Of a stretch of 64,000 nt of DNA, positions 1 to 10,571 are shown piece by piece. The notes beneath the pieces are model-generated. The model was not told where the DNA came from. It worked only from the letters and a program-made list of their open reading frames with translations, and searched no databases. Source of the stretch: Paratinospora sagittata (taxonomy: Eukaryota > Streptophyta > Magnoliopsida > Ranunculales > Menispermaceae); the NCBI GenBank assembly GCA_035771175.1, contig CM069605.1, forward strand, positions 21,778,288 through 21,842,287. Direction: 5' to 3'. Within the stretch, counting starts at the first letter, position 1; each line of letters starts with the position of its first letter. Both the position numbers and the translations under genes were made by a program.

Positions 1-467
1 CAAGGCAATTTCCGTGCGGCACCCGGCAATTCACTAGCAAGGTCAGCCTAACTGCAAGTAACAAGAAATAGCAACACAAAGTAGAAAGCAACAAGTAATG
101 AAAATAATGATTTTATTAATATCAAATGAACTGTTACAATACACAGGGGTCAACACGAAAGAACACACACGCACCCTAGGGGAGCAGGTATCACTAGAGC
201 ACCACACCATTAGCAATAGTGGGTAGCAACAAGGGACAAGGCAACACACGTTGGTAGCTTTCCTTGGGACTCGAATGTAGGGGAACACCTATGCACTACT
301 CTAGGCGACTACCACCTCCCCTACAAGGTAGATGTTAAGCATTTCTACTATTTCCAAAAGAAAACATCAAAATGTGAGACCAATCATACTGGGCCTTTAT
401 TACAAAAATGCCACCCGAAATACAAAACGAAATACATGACGGTGCATGGGACAACATGACCGTGACA
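1..467 (-). repeat. 3' LTR of the chromovirus, clipped
   Basis: Matches 5046-5517 almost base for base; about 21 bases of its end are missing beyond position 1. Its inner end is ...CCGTGACA on the plus strand, which is TGTCACGG read in the element direction. It lacks the 5 bases present near 5247 in the other LTR. Confidence 0.93.
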
Positions 468-480
468 GACTCCCCCACTT
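468..480 (-). other. Polypurine tract of the chromovirus
   Basis: On the minus strand the bases next to the 3' LTR read AAGTGGGGGAGTC and run straight into TGTCACGG. Purine-rich sequence here primes plus-strand DNA synthesis in LTR retrotransposons. The TAA stop of the polyprotein (479-481) overlaps its upstream edge, so coding sequence runs right up to the 3' LTR. Confidence 0.82.
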
Positions 481-1120
481 AATACGACGACACCCTTGTC
501 GGCGGACTGGCTAAGTACTTGAGGATCTCTGCTTCATGCCCCGTCAACGAACTCTCTGGCTCCCAACTTGCTTCGGCTTCAGGCAGGTCCTTCCACTTGA
601 CTAAGTATTCTGACTGAAACTGCCTCTGTGAAGGTCCGGGAACCCGACGATCTGCTACAACAAACTCCACCTCACGAACAGGTCTGTACTTGATGTTGGC
701 TGTCGGTCTTGAAGAGCTTGCACGATCTGAATCCTCCTGATCAACATGGCACGGCTTCAGGTTGCTGGCGTGAAACACTGGATGAAGATTCTTCCACTGC
801 GCTGGCAACTCAACCCGATATGCTGCTTTCCCAACACGCTCCGTGATAGGAAATGGCCCTTCATATTTGCGAACCAACTTCATGTTCACCTTTCTGAAGA
901 ACTTCATAATATCAGGTTGAAGCTTGATGAAGACGTGATCTCCGACCTGGAACGATGCTGGCTTCCTCTTCTGATCGGCCCATTTCTTCATTCTCCTCGA
1001 CGCCTTCGCCAGGTACGCTTGAGCCACTTCACTAGTCTTCTGCCACTCCTTGGCAAACTGATAAGCTCGTGGGCTGCTCCCACTATAACCCGCATCCACT
1101 GTGTGAGGTGTCAAAGGTTG
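479..1120 (-). pseudogene. Integrase C-terminal region and chromodomain
   Basis: Last part of the polyprotein, in the same frame as the segments upstream but cut off from them by a TAA at 1121-1123. It starts with the integrase C-terminal part (GDHVFIKLQP, then KLVRKYEGPFPI and HPVFHASNLKP, typical of Ty3/gypsy integrases). It ends with a chromodomain with the signature YLVKWKDLPEAEASWEP. Chromodomains of this family are thought to guide integration to marked chromatin. It ends at a TAA inside the polypurine tract. No frameshift is seen. Confidence 0.88.
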
Positions 1121-1333
1121 TTAGCCTAACACCAACTCAAAATGACTCCGGGAGGTTGAAGAGCTCTTTTGCAAATTGAAACAGAACTGAGCAACATCTA
1201 GCAAGTTCACCCAATTCTTCTGGTTGGCACTCACAAAATGCCTGAGATATTCCTCAAGTAATGCGTTGAACCGCTCTGTCTGGGGATGACAACTGGTGGA
1301 AAAGTTCAGATGAGATCCCAAGAGTCTAAAGAG
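1121..1333 (-). pseudogene. Integrase catalytic core, distal part
   Basis: Short in-frame segment between the TAA stops at 1334-1336 and 1121-1123. It carries the HPQTERFNALLEEYLRHF region that holds the third acidic residue of the integrase DDE triad. Relatives usually read HPQT-DGQ-TER here; this copy lacks three residues between HPQT and ER, apparently a clean 9-base deletion. Both bordering stops can be explained by single base changes from sense codons, which is inference. Confidence 0.85.
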
Positions 1334-3445
1334 TTATGTCCAGAAACGCCCTGTAAACCTTGAATCTCTGTCACTGACGATAGTCTGAGGTACGCCCCAA
1401 TACTTCACCACATGGCGTAGGAAAAGATAGGCTGTCTCCTCTGCTGAACAGTGTTTGGGGGCCGGAATGAAGGTTGCATACTTCGAGAACCGGTCCACCA
1501 CAACAATAATGGAGCCATACTCCCCCACTTTTGGCAAAGCAGATATGAAGTCCATCGTCACACTTTCCCACGGACACTTAGGAACTGGCAGTGGTTCTAA
1601 GAGCCCTGTAGGTCTGTCCCGCTCCACCTTGTCCTGCTGACAAGTGAGGCAAGTCTTGGTATATTCACTGACATCATCCCGCATATTCGGCCAATAGTAG
1701 CCCCGTTCAAGTAGGGCCAATGTGCGATGACTACCCGGATGGCCGGCCCATTGAGTGTCATGGCATTCCCGCATCAGCTCTCTGCGAAGTCCACCAGTGC
1801 GAGGTACATAGAGACGTCCTCCTTTTGTAACAAGTAACCCATCCTTGATATGGAACCGTCTAGTCCAACCAGCTTCTACTAGTGGCCAAAGAGTCTTGAC
1901 TTGAGGGTCCATCTGCAACCCATCTCTAATTCTGGCCTGTAAGGTAGTCTGCATCTTGGTGATGCTCCTCTGAGCTTCAACGGCTAAGGTGGCAAGCTCT
2001 GCCTTGCGACTCAGTGCGTCGGCAACTTGGTTAGTTCGACCTGGCTTGTACTCAAGGACCATGTCGAACTCTGAAAGGAACTCCTGCCACCGAGCTTGCT
2101 TTGAAGTAAGCTTCTTCTGGGTTAAGAAGTGAGAGATGGCTATGTTGTCCGTCTTCACTACAAACTTTGAACCCAGCAAATAATGCCTCCATGTCCGAAG
2201 GCAATGGATCACCGCGAGCAACTCCTTCTCTTGAGTTGTGTAGCGGCGTTCTACTTCAGAAAGTTTTCGGCTCTCGTACGCCAAAGGATGTCCCTCCTGG
2301 ACCAACACTCCACCAAGTGCAAAATCTGAAGCATCTGTTTGTACCTCAAAGGGCTTGCTCAAGTCAGGGAGAGCAAGGACTGGATCCTCCATCACTGCTG
2401 ATTTCAGATCCTCGAATGCCTGCTGGCGCCCTTCTGACCAAACCCACGATTGTTCTTTCTTCAAAAGGTCGGTTAAAGGTGAGGCACGTGCAGAATAATC
2501 CTTGATAAACTTTCGATAGTAGTTCACCAAGCCAAGAAAGGACCGCAACTCAGACACTGTTGTTGGGGCCTTCCACTCATGAATGGCGCGAACCTTCGCC
2601 ATATCCATCTTCAGCTTGCCACCACCAATGTAGTGGCCCAAGAAAGCGATCTCCTGTTGGGCAAAAGAACACTTTTCCTCATTCACATAGAGGTGATTTT
2701 TCCGCAGCAATTCGAACACAATCCGCAAGTGTTCCATATGCTCCTCCAGAGTAGAGCTATATATCACAATGTCATCAAGGTACACGACCACAAACTTGTC
2801 CAAGTACTCGTAGAAGATGTCATTCATCAGGGTGCAGAAAGTAGCTGGAGCATTAGTTAAGCCAAATGGCATCACTAAGTACTCAAACGCTCCATACCGT
2901 GTGACGCAAGTGGTCTTAGGTTCATCTCCTTCGGCGATTCGAACTTGATGATACCCCGACCGCAAGTCAAGCTTCGTGAAGTACCGAGCCGCACCCAATT
3001 GATCGAACAAATCTGCAATCAAAGGAATAGGATACTGGTTTCGAACAGTTACCTTGTTTAGAACTCTGTAGTCAACACACATACGCAAGCTCCCATCATG
3101 TTTCTTCTGAAATAATACCGGTGCTCCGTATGGTGCCTTTGATGGTCGAATGAAGCCTGAGTCAATGAGCTCACTCAACTGCTTCCTCAACTCAGCTAGC
3201 TCTGGAGTTGCCATCCTGTAGGGACGGCTAGTTGGAGGTTTCGCCCCCGGAATCAACTCAATCTTGTGATCGATAAGCCTTCGTGGAGGGAGTTGCTTCG
3301 GGAGTTCACTAGGCATCACATCCTTGAAAGTTGACAATATCTTCGTCACTGCATCTGGAACAGGTTGTGACTCCTTTTCCCGCTCGTCTACCACCAAGGT
3401 AGCCAAGTATGTCTCCTCCCCCTTCTTGAGACCTTTCTTCAACTG
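1334..3445 (-). pseudogene. Pol: reverse transcriptase, RNase H and integrase N-terminal part
   Basis: About 702 sense codons. Residues counted from codon 3442-3440. RT spans about 95-275 with LDLRSGYHQ at 158-166 and the YLDD active site at 221-224. RNase H spans about 365-480 with acidic residues D370, E407 and D432. The integrase zinc-binding HHCC motif is H561, H568, C598, C601, and the first two catalytic Asp are D631 (MDF) and D691 (VSDRDSRF). All these key residues are present. The segment is in frame with gag-protease but separated from it by the TAA at 3446-3448, and ends at the TAA at 1334-1336. The domain order RT-RNase H-integrase is that of Ty3/gypsy. Confidence 0.93.
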
Positions 3446-4999
3446 TTAAGCGGAAATTCTCTTGTCCTTTGATTCAACGGTCGTCGTTGGAATCATACAA
3501 GGAGAGTCTCCGAACATACACAGGGCCTCCAAGTAGGGCATTGGCACTGCTCTCGCTTCATGCAAGAACTCTAGACCCAATATCACCATGAAATCATCCA
3601 TGGGAATAGCCATGAAGTTGGTTCTACCTGACCACCTACCCACCTCTATGGGCACGGCCTTCACAACACCATGGATAGGCCTCGCAGCGGAGTTTACAGC
3701 TTTGATCTTGCTCGAGTCACTTTCTAACTTGAGACCCAAGTGTTGAGCTTCACCTTCAGCAATGAAGTTGTGGGTGGCACCCGTGTCTACCATGGCACGA
3801 GTCATCTTGCCACTAATTTTGAGTTCAACAAACATCAATCCTCTTGATGGATTCGTCTGCTTGTCGACAACCTGCCCCTTCAAGGCATTCAATAACCGCA
3901 GAGCCCCCATCCTCGGCTCATCTGCCTCGGCATGAGATTGGGAGGTCTTCTGCGAAGGCTCTTGGCTATCAGTTATTGCTCGCAATGCATTGAGGCCACT
4001 CTTTTGGGGACACACAGCTACTCGATGTGGCCCTGCACACAAGAAGCACTTCAACTCCCTTATCTTGAAACTTGCTGTTGAAGTGAAAGATGTGAAGGGT
4101 TGCTTGGAAGACGAGGCTCCCTTACTAAACTGGCTCTTTGGCTTGTTGGTACTGCCCTCGTCCTTCCCCGATGAAGGCTTTGGATTGTTGCCACTCGATA
4201 CCATTTTTTTCTTTTCACTAAAGCTGGTGGTATAATCAGTTAATCTTTCGGCAGCTGTGTAAGCGGACGCGAAATCCAGGACCTTCTGCCTCTGTAACTC
4301 AGCTTGAGCCCACGGTTTTAACCCATCCAGGAAGAAGAATAATCTATCTTCCTCGGCCATACCGTGAATGTCTAGCATGAGAGTCGCATATTGCTTCACG
4401 TACTCTCGAACGGTACTCGTATGTTGGATCCGCCTCAACTTTTGCCTAGCCAAGAATCCCACATTCTCAGGTAGAAACTGATTCTTGAGTTCCTTCTTGA
4501 GGTCTTCCCAAGTATCAATAGTCACTGATCCGTTCTGAATAGCAGTGTAACGAGTTCGCCACCATAACTTGGCATCCCCCGCTAAGAACATAGCGGCCGT
4601 TGTGACCTTATCTTGCTCCGTCTCAAGCTTGATCACATTCATATATTGTTCGAGATCGAACAAGAAATTCTCCAATTCCTTGGAATCTCGGGCTCTATTG
4701 TAATGCTTTGGTTCCGGTACCTTAACCTTCCTTCGACTCTCGGTCTCTTTCGGACCAGCCGAACCCGCTAGTTTGGTAAGGACATTCACCCTAGCATTCA
4801 TCTCATCGAGCTGCTCTCGTACCACCTGGAACGAAGCTTGGTTTTCCTCTACCAAGGCTTCATAAACCTCACTACCCGATTGTTGGGCATTCTCTATTAG
4901 TTCCATTCGTGCAAACTTCGCTTCCAACTCCACGGAACGCGTTGCTCGAGCTTCCAGCTCTTCCAACCTATCCTTGGTGGACTTCTTCTCTGTAGCCAT
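3446..4999 (-). pseudogene. Gag and aspartic protease
   Basis: The ATG at 4999 lies about 12 bases past the primer-binding site and is the natural start. Residues from that Met: N-terminal coiled-coil-like stretch to about 75; retrotransposon gag core about 107-247 (WWRTRYTAI, LKKELKNQFLPEN, REYVKQYATL); a zinc knuckle CFLCAGPHRVAVC at 318-330; and a retropepsin-like protease with DTGATHNFI at 405 and ILGLEFL at 473. The knuckle has CX2CX3HX4C spacing, one residue shorter than the usual CX2CX4HX4C. The stop at 3446-3448 falls at the protease/RT border, and pol continues in the same frame. This could be a mutation or, less likely, a regulated readthrough site. Confidence 0.9.
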
Positions 5000-5010
5000 T
5001 CTCTTGCTAG

Positions 5011-5022
5011 GCTCTAATACCA
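5011..5022 (-). other. Primer-binding site, initiator Met-tRNA
   Basis: Read on the minus strand it is TGGTATTAGAGC, two bases inside the 5' LTR. It matches the plant initiator Met-tRNA complement TGGTATCAGAGC except for one base. It marks 5025-5517 as the 5' LTR. Confidence 0.88.
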
Positions 5023-5024
5023 CG

Positions 5025-5517
5025 TGTCACGGGACAACTTTGGAACAAGGCAATTCCCGTGCGACACCCGACAATTCACTAGCAAGGTCAGCCTAACTGC
5101 AAGTAACAAGAAATAGCAACACAAAGTAGAAGGCAACAAGTAATGGAAATAATGATTTTATTAATATCAAATGAACTGTTACAATACACAGGGGTCAACA
5201 CGAAAGAACACACACGCACCCTAGGGGAGCAGGTATCACTAGAGCACCGCACCACACCACTAGCAATAGTGGGTAGCAACAAGGGACAAGGCAACACACG
5301 TTGGTAGCTTTCCTTGGGACTCGAATGTAGGGGAACACCTATGCACTACTTTAGGCGACTACCACCTCCCCTACAAGGTAGATGTTAAGCTTTTCTACTA
5401 TTTTCAAAAGAAAACATCAAAATGTGAGGCCAATCATACTGGACCTTTATTACAAAAATGCCACCCGAAATACAAAACGAAATACATGACGGTGCATGAG
5501 ACAACATGACCGTGACA
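5025..5517 (-). repeat. 5' LTR of the chromovirus
   Basis: 493 bp bounded by the 8-base inverted termini TGTCACGG and CCGTGACA. Nearly identical to 1-467. It carries a 5-base extra unit near 5247 (CACCGCACCACACC against CACCACACC) that the other LTR lacks. The next bases on the right flank are CTGGG. Confidence 0.94.
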
Positions 5518-5624
5518 CTGGGCCACTGCCTTCATTGTAGACTTTGGACTAAAGCAAGATTTTTAACATCATTCAACTAGGCACAATTGTCAACTAAAAC
5601 GTTTTTAAAAAAAAAAAGTTTTAA

Positions 5625-5670
<46 letters not shown>

Positions 5671-6603
5671 CCTCACATTTCCCAGAAACCTTCATCATGC
5701 CTAAAACAACATTTGAATTGGACAACAGGGGTGGTAAGTCATAAATCCCAATTTAAGAAACTATTTTCTTTTTTCACTATTTTTAGAAAATACCAAAGAA
5801 ATAAAATGGTAGATAGGAATTGATGTGCATTATGGGGGTGGGAGACAAAGAAACATGGTTTCTTGAAAAATAATACTAACAATTTTTTTCTTAAACCCTG
5901 TGAGAAAAAAAAAGAAAGCATTTTCATCAAGGGAAAACTTTAAAAATACTAGTAAATAAGAATATGCAGTTTCTCAAAATAAAAAATAAAAAATAGAGAT
6001 ACCATATTTTAGCATTTTCACTTTAAATGGTCGGGAATTGTCAATTTAAAAATCTAAATATTTCTAGCACTACATTAAAAAAATATATTATATAGTGATC
6101 TAGTCATGTTTTTGAATATGACTAATCATTAGATATTATATAACACTTCAAATGTTTTGGTTAGCCGCATCTATAAAATAATAATAATAATGCGGTTCTA
6201 TTGCATCTGTAATTGACACCTGTCCTTTCTTTCTTTCATTTTTTAAAATCCCATTAGTAGCAATCTCTGTTTTCTGTCTGTCTCTCTTTTTAGTCGAACT
6301 TTATTCAATTACATCTCTTCACCTTCTCAAATTTCATATTTTCCTCTCCGTTTTTCGGTTGAACTCTTCTTGGCCTATTTTCTGCTTGCTCGTTTTCCTT
6401 TATGGCTCTCCTTTGCCAATTCAAGGAGTTGGGTTTATGAAATTTCTCTCTTTTTTCTGAGTGGGTTTTATTTTATTTTATTTTGAGTTTAATTTTTGTT
6501 TTCAATTGATGTTTTTTTTTTTTTATTGAGTTTTTTAGATTGTGGGCAGGTTCTTTCCATGAATTTGGAGCGATCTATTGATCTTGATGTCTTGAATCAT
6601 CAT
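5518..6603. other. Non-coding AT-rich sequence
   Basis: No coding frame with recognisable content. It holds an AT microsatellite (5627-5667), many A and T runs, and pyrimidine-rich stretches around 6220-6380. A CACTACATTAAAAAAA string at about 6069 resembles one end of a CACTA-type DNA transposon, but no matching second end is visible. Confidence 0.6.
5627..5667. repeat. AT dinucleotide microsatellite
   Basis: About 20 uninterrupted TA units. Likely to vary in length among individuals and to be hard to size from short reads. Confidence 0.97.
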
Positions 6604-7397
6604 TGTAATGACCCTCAATTTCATAAAATATAACCTCAAATTTTTTGAATAAATGTGACCAATAGATGTAGTGTGTATATATGTTGTATAGTTTCTAGAA
6701 TATAAATTGTTTGTATTTAATGTAGGATTGGTTGGGAGGCCAATCAGGAAGAAATGGGTGAAAAATAGTGGAAATTGTAAGTTCGAGCACTAGGAGCTAG
6801 CTCTCAGTGTGGAGGAGCGCGTTCCCTTGAGGTAGAGATCAATCTGACTTTCTGGCTAGGGGAGGAGCACACTCTTGACATAGGAGAAGCGCGCTCCTTG
6901 TGAGAGACAGAGAGGGGTTCTGTCTCAAAACAAGGAGGAGCGCGCTCCTGGGAGAGGAGAATCGCACTCCTCATGATATTTCCAATTTTTTTTAAAGAAA
7001 TATCAGTGAGGCGGTTCGATCATTTGTTCGCCCATTTTGATAAAGAATGAAGAGAAAGAAAATGGGGGAATTATTCACCAAATCAAGCACTAGGTAAGTA
7101 GTTTTCACGAATTTCTTTATGGAATTGTTAATTTCGTTGAAAGAAACCTTCGTATGGTATAGTTTTCGTTACAGATGATGATTTGGGTATTCCCAAGCTA
7201 GGGATTTGGTGTTCTTAACTGGGAATTGATTAGAAATGCTAGAGATAATGTTTTATTGCCCAAATTGTGCCGAAATAGTGTTTTGTTAGGGTTTGCACTT
7301 CGAATTTGTGAGAATATAGACTGGTAACCTAGTTGGAAATGCAAAATCAACTAGGAACACATAAAAATGAAGTTAGGAACATGTGGGAATTAGATTA

Positions 7398-8288
7398 TGT
7401 TGGACTATTAGCTCGGGTCAGCTGAGTTGGACTCTTGTCGAGCTGATCTGGCGGTCGCCCGAGGGTAACAACCCTTGTCCAAAATGAAAAAATCAGGGAC
7501 GAAAGCTCGGTTTGACCCACTTGGCAGAAACAAAGAATGAGTGGAAATAGACGACAACTTAGTTTAGGATGAGCTGTCGTCTTAGTATTGAGGGACAAAA
7601 ATCGACGACTCTTGTGTACTGATAGCTCGACATAAGCATAGCTACCAACTCAGACTCGATTGCTGAGAATCAGGGATTTGCATATGACGATAGCTTGACA
7701 CAACCAGATGGGAAAGCGATGTTGCCAACAAGGCTGATCTACCAAGCTACTGAGTTCATCTCTATGTGGAATAGATCTCTGGATATCCAAGGAGGACATG
7801 CATACTATGGTAGTATTTATCCTGATGAACCACGAACGAAACACTCATCTGAGATGATTGGCGAGGATAAAGCCTATCCAATGCAAGAGACCTCATCTGA
7901 TTATTCCAGAGAAGATGAGCTCGTCCAGCTCATTCTATCTACTTCTAGCCTATTACGAATTGACACGTGGCATATGCCTATGAGACAGCTAGCCACCCAG
8001 CCAAGGATCTCCTCTATAAATAGCCCATTGACCCCCCTCCAAAAGGTATTCAGTCACTACTCCAAATGCTAGTGCAAAGTTTAGTTTGAGCCAATCTAGC
8101 TCTGACTTAGGCATTGGAGGGTCTTTGGCAGGCACCACACCGATGCTCTTCACGATAGCCTGTTCATATTTCTCTGATTCTAGATCTAGGTGGCGAGCTC
8201 TTGCTGAAGTCGGTGGGTCGAGCTTCTAGATCAGCTCATCTCTTCCACGTATTCATTAATTTGGTGTTGGTCAAATTTTGCACCAACA
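7398..8288 (+). mobile_element. Solo LTR, Tat-like Ty3/gypsy
   Basis: 891 bp bounded by TGTTGG and CCAACA with the 5-base target duplication GATTA on both sides (7393-7397 and 8289-8293), so both ends are exact. A TATA box (CTATAAATAG, 8014-8023) is followed by CTGACTTAGGCATTGGAGGGTC and the GGCAGGCACCACACCG block. I recognise these from the R-U5 part of Tat/Retand-type plant LTRs. No internal sequence remains, as expected after recombination between two LTRs. A 378-base open frame inside (7695-8072) is incidental. Confidence 0.86.
8014..8023 (+). promoter_or_regulatory. TATA box of the solo LTR
   Basis: CTATAAATAG about 270 bp before the LTR end, at the expected U3/R position, with the conserved R-U5 block downstream. 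Confidence 0.6.
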
Positions 8289-9094
8289 GATTAAAATGCT
8301 AATTTCTACTATTCTTAATGATATATGTGTTGAGATTGGGTCTAGGAGGGATGTTGATGAATGTTCAATTATGGAAATTGTGGAAATGCTAGGAGACTAG
8401 TATGAGAATGGATAATTTGTATTGATATAAATAAATGATGTGTGCAGGTTCTAGTAAAGGAGGTCGAATCAGTTGATAGAGTGGAAACTTGATTCTGGCA
8501 CTTGTTTGTTTGTGAGTTGAGTTTCATTTATATCATCATATGTATTTATAATGCTTGTTTATCTGTGTGATTGTTTGTGGCATAGATGAAAAATAGAGAT
8601 TTTCTACATGGGCGTAATAAATCTATTGGAAGCTTGACCTTAAGATATAATCGAGTAGGTCAAAAGTACTCCTTACAAGGATAATCGGGTCTGGGTTTGG
8701 TAATCTTATTTAGATTTAAAGAGCTATATGAGAATTTATATAGTTGAGGAAAGTATGACGTTGTTCAGTTATTATTTTCAAGGAAAGCTAATTATATTCT
8801 AAATGAGGGATGTTTACTTGGAAATGAGTACAATTTACATTTCCTCGATATATTATAAGAAGCGACTACAAGATAATACAAAGTCTATATGTACTCTTGG
8901 CTGAATTATTCAAGTAAGGTTGAAATGTGACTTTAAGGTGTTAAAACTAGTACTTAGTGACTATATGTTTTCATATAAGTCTTGGAAAAGTTGTCACAAA
9001 CTTGAATAAGGTTGAATGGTATGTGTTGCATATGGTATGTTTTGCATTGAATATAAAATGTTGTTATGATATGTGTATAATTGCAAATTGTATT

Positions 9095-10248
9095 TGTAAC
9101 ACCCCCCACTTTTTCTACTGTAGAAACTAATTCAACAACTTGTAAAGCCTCCACGTGTAATTTCAATAAGTGATAAAAGTCCCCTTCAAAGAAAGATGTA
9201 GACCCTCATAATGGGACAGTCCCAAAGAAAGGACCGTCCCCATGGGAGGCTAGCCCCAAGAGGCGCGGGCCCCTTGAGGGGCCACCCTATCCCCCCCTCA
9301 GTTTCACTCGTCGACCCCACTCACTCTCCTCACCTCTTTCGAACTTTTTGTGATATCCTGCGTCCCTGCACACTTCAAGAAGTTAGAAGAAAGTGCTACG
9401 CCACTACAAGTGTGTTAAGGTGGGAAATGAAGGCTAAGTTTGCATTTCTTACCTGTTTAATTCTGAATTATATAGCATCATGCATCAATTTGTTACCATA
9501 CTATACTTCACGCATGAGGCTATCTATTAAAAATGATATATTATTGGGTGTTATATTGGTCCTGGAAGAGTGACGTTGTCACTGGTTGGCACTAGAACTC
9601 ATGAGACCTCTCAATTGCTAGATATATTACTGGTGCCTCAGGTCACAGGTTGCGAGTGAATGGTACCTGGCCTGTGATGCCGTGTGACCAGGGTTCATTC
9701 ATATCATTGCTTGATTGTATTGTTGTGGCACAACTATTTGATGACTGTTGTTTTGTATTCTTTATTATGCTTGTAAGATTTGTTTACCCTGCTTGATCTC
9801 ACTGAGCTGTTGAGCTCATCCCGTTGATAATCTTTCTAGGGAATTAAGATGGGTTCGAATGGATTTATTCAGGGGGTTATGGCCAAACTCGGTCTATGTA
9901 GGGACTTTTGTGTATGTATTCTTCCCAGATCCTATTAGACCAGTTTGATGATGTGGTGATGGTTCCAGGCTGCTAGACGCCTCTCTTTGACTACTCCTCT
10001 TTTGCTATTTTTATACTTTTGTAGGGATTCGCCCTTGTTACCTTTTTGTTATCTTTTTGCTATAAGGAATGTAACAATTAACAAACTTTATATGTGAACT
10101 ATAACCGTATTTTCCTTAATAATTTGTATTGTATTATTGTTAATGTGGGCCACTATGCTTTTGTATGTGCGACTCTGATCGAGTGGAGTAAGCACTCGAC
10201 GCCCTAACTGTCGCACCTCACCCTAGGTCAATGGGCCAGGGTGTGACA
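9095..10248 (+). repeat. Tekay-like 5' LTR, copy A
   Basis: 1,154 bp from TGTAACACCCCCCAC to GGGTGTGACA, followed after 7 bases by a Met-tRNA primer site, which makes it a plus-strand 5' LTR. An inverted copy lies at 17182-18340. Compared with that copy, this one lost the promoter core: the inverted copy has CCCTATAAATAGGGATACC where this one has CCCTATCCC at about 9286-9294. The sequence around 9225-9290 is rich in GGCCCCTTGAGGGGCC-type palindromes. Confidence 0.88.
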
Positions 10249-10255
10249 GTTAATA

Positions 10256-10271
10256 TGGTATTAGAGCATGG
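10256..10271 (+). other. Primer-binding site, Met-tRNA type
   Basis: TGGTATTAGAGCATGG, 7 bases after the LTR end. It matches the plant initiator Met-tRNA complement with one change in the first 12 bases. It fixes the orientation of the 9095 LTR. Confidence 0.82.
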
Positions 10272-10319
10272 TCTTAGATACTGCCCACTAGTATTTTTGA
10301 ACTCAAATTAAAAAAAAAG

Positions 10320-10560
10320 TTATATTTCTCCGGACCGGGTGCCGGCCAGGTGGGGCCGGCCCCTCCAAGGGCTATCCCCTCAAGGGGCCAGCCCCTTTGT
10401 TGCTTTAAGCAACCCCTTCCCCCATATTTTTCTATAAATAGAGAGGGAGAAGAGAGTTTTCTTCACTCACCCTCCTCACCTCTTATCTTCCTTCTTTTTG
10501 TTAGCTATATACCTCTTTTCTACAATATACCTTCTATTTCTCTCTAAGTTTTATCTTCAA
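10320..10560 (+). promoter_or_regulatory. Second LTR-like promoter block in the element leader
   Basis: GC-rich palindromic sequence (GGGGCCGGCCCC, CCCCTCAAGGGGCCAGCCCC) is followed by the TATA box CTATAAATA at 10432-10440 and a pyrimidine-rich leader up to the ATG at 10572. The layout resembles the TATA region of LTR copy A as seen in its inverted copy near 18141. It could therefore be a remnant of a related LTR, or a separate promoter for the frame downstream. Function is inferred only. Confidence 0.5.
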
Positions 10561-10571
10561 ACAACAACTCG

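Larger units (their letters stand above)
1..5517 (-). mobile_element. Chromodomain Ty3/gypsy LTR retrotransposon, nearly complete
   Basis: Two LTRs (1-467, clipped by the window edge, and 5025-5517) flank a Met-tRNA primer site, one long gag-protease-RT-RNase H-integrase-chromodomain frame and a polypurine tract, all on the minus strand. The LTRs differ by roughly a dozen substitutions and one 5-base indel over about 470 bp, which suggests a fairly young insertion. The chromodomain at the C terminus places it among chromoviruses. Short LTRs, total length near 5.5 kb and a short-spaced zinc knuckle recall the Reina lineage, but the lineage is my inference. The left target duplication lies outside the window, so it cannot be checked. 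Coding is interrupted by in-frame stops at 3446, 1334 and 1121. Confidence 0.93.
6604..9094 (+). repeat. Tekay/Del-like Ty3 LTR, incomplete and interrupted
   Basis: Starts TGTAATGACCCTCAATTTC, a typical opening for long plant Ty3/gypsy LTRs of the Tekay type. It contains three imperfect copies of a GC-rich segment with GGAGGAGCGCGCTCC-like cores (about 6810-6980). The part at 8455-8540 shares layout with the LTR fragment at 51290-51375 (an AGG...GTTGATT...GTGAGT...TTCATTT pattern). A solo LTR (7398-8288) sits inside it. Its right end is cut at the LTR starting at 9095. No coding capacity seen. Confidence 0.6.

Noticed and set aside
6060..6110. CACTACATTAAAAAAATATATTATATAGTGA, considered as a CACTA transposon end
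   Set aside because: Only one end is seen, no matching terminus or target duplication of 3 bases was found in the surrounding 3 kb, and the match is short and AT-rich.
7695..8072. 125-codon open frame in the solo LTR
   Set aside because: It lies wholly inside a U3 region, ends after the TATA box, and has no recognisable motif.
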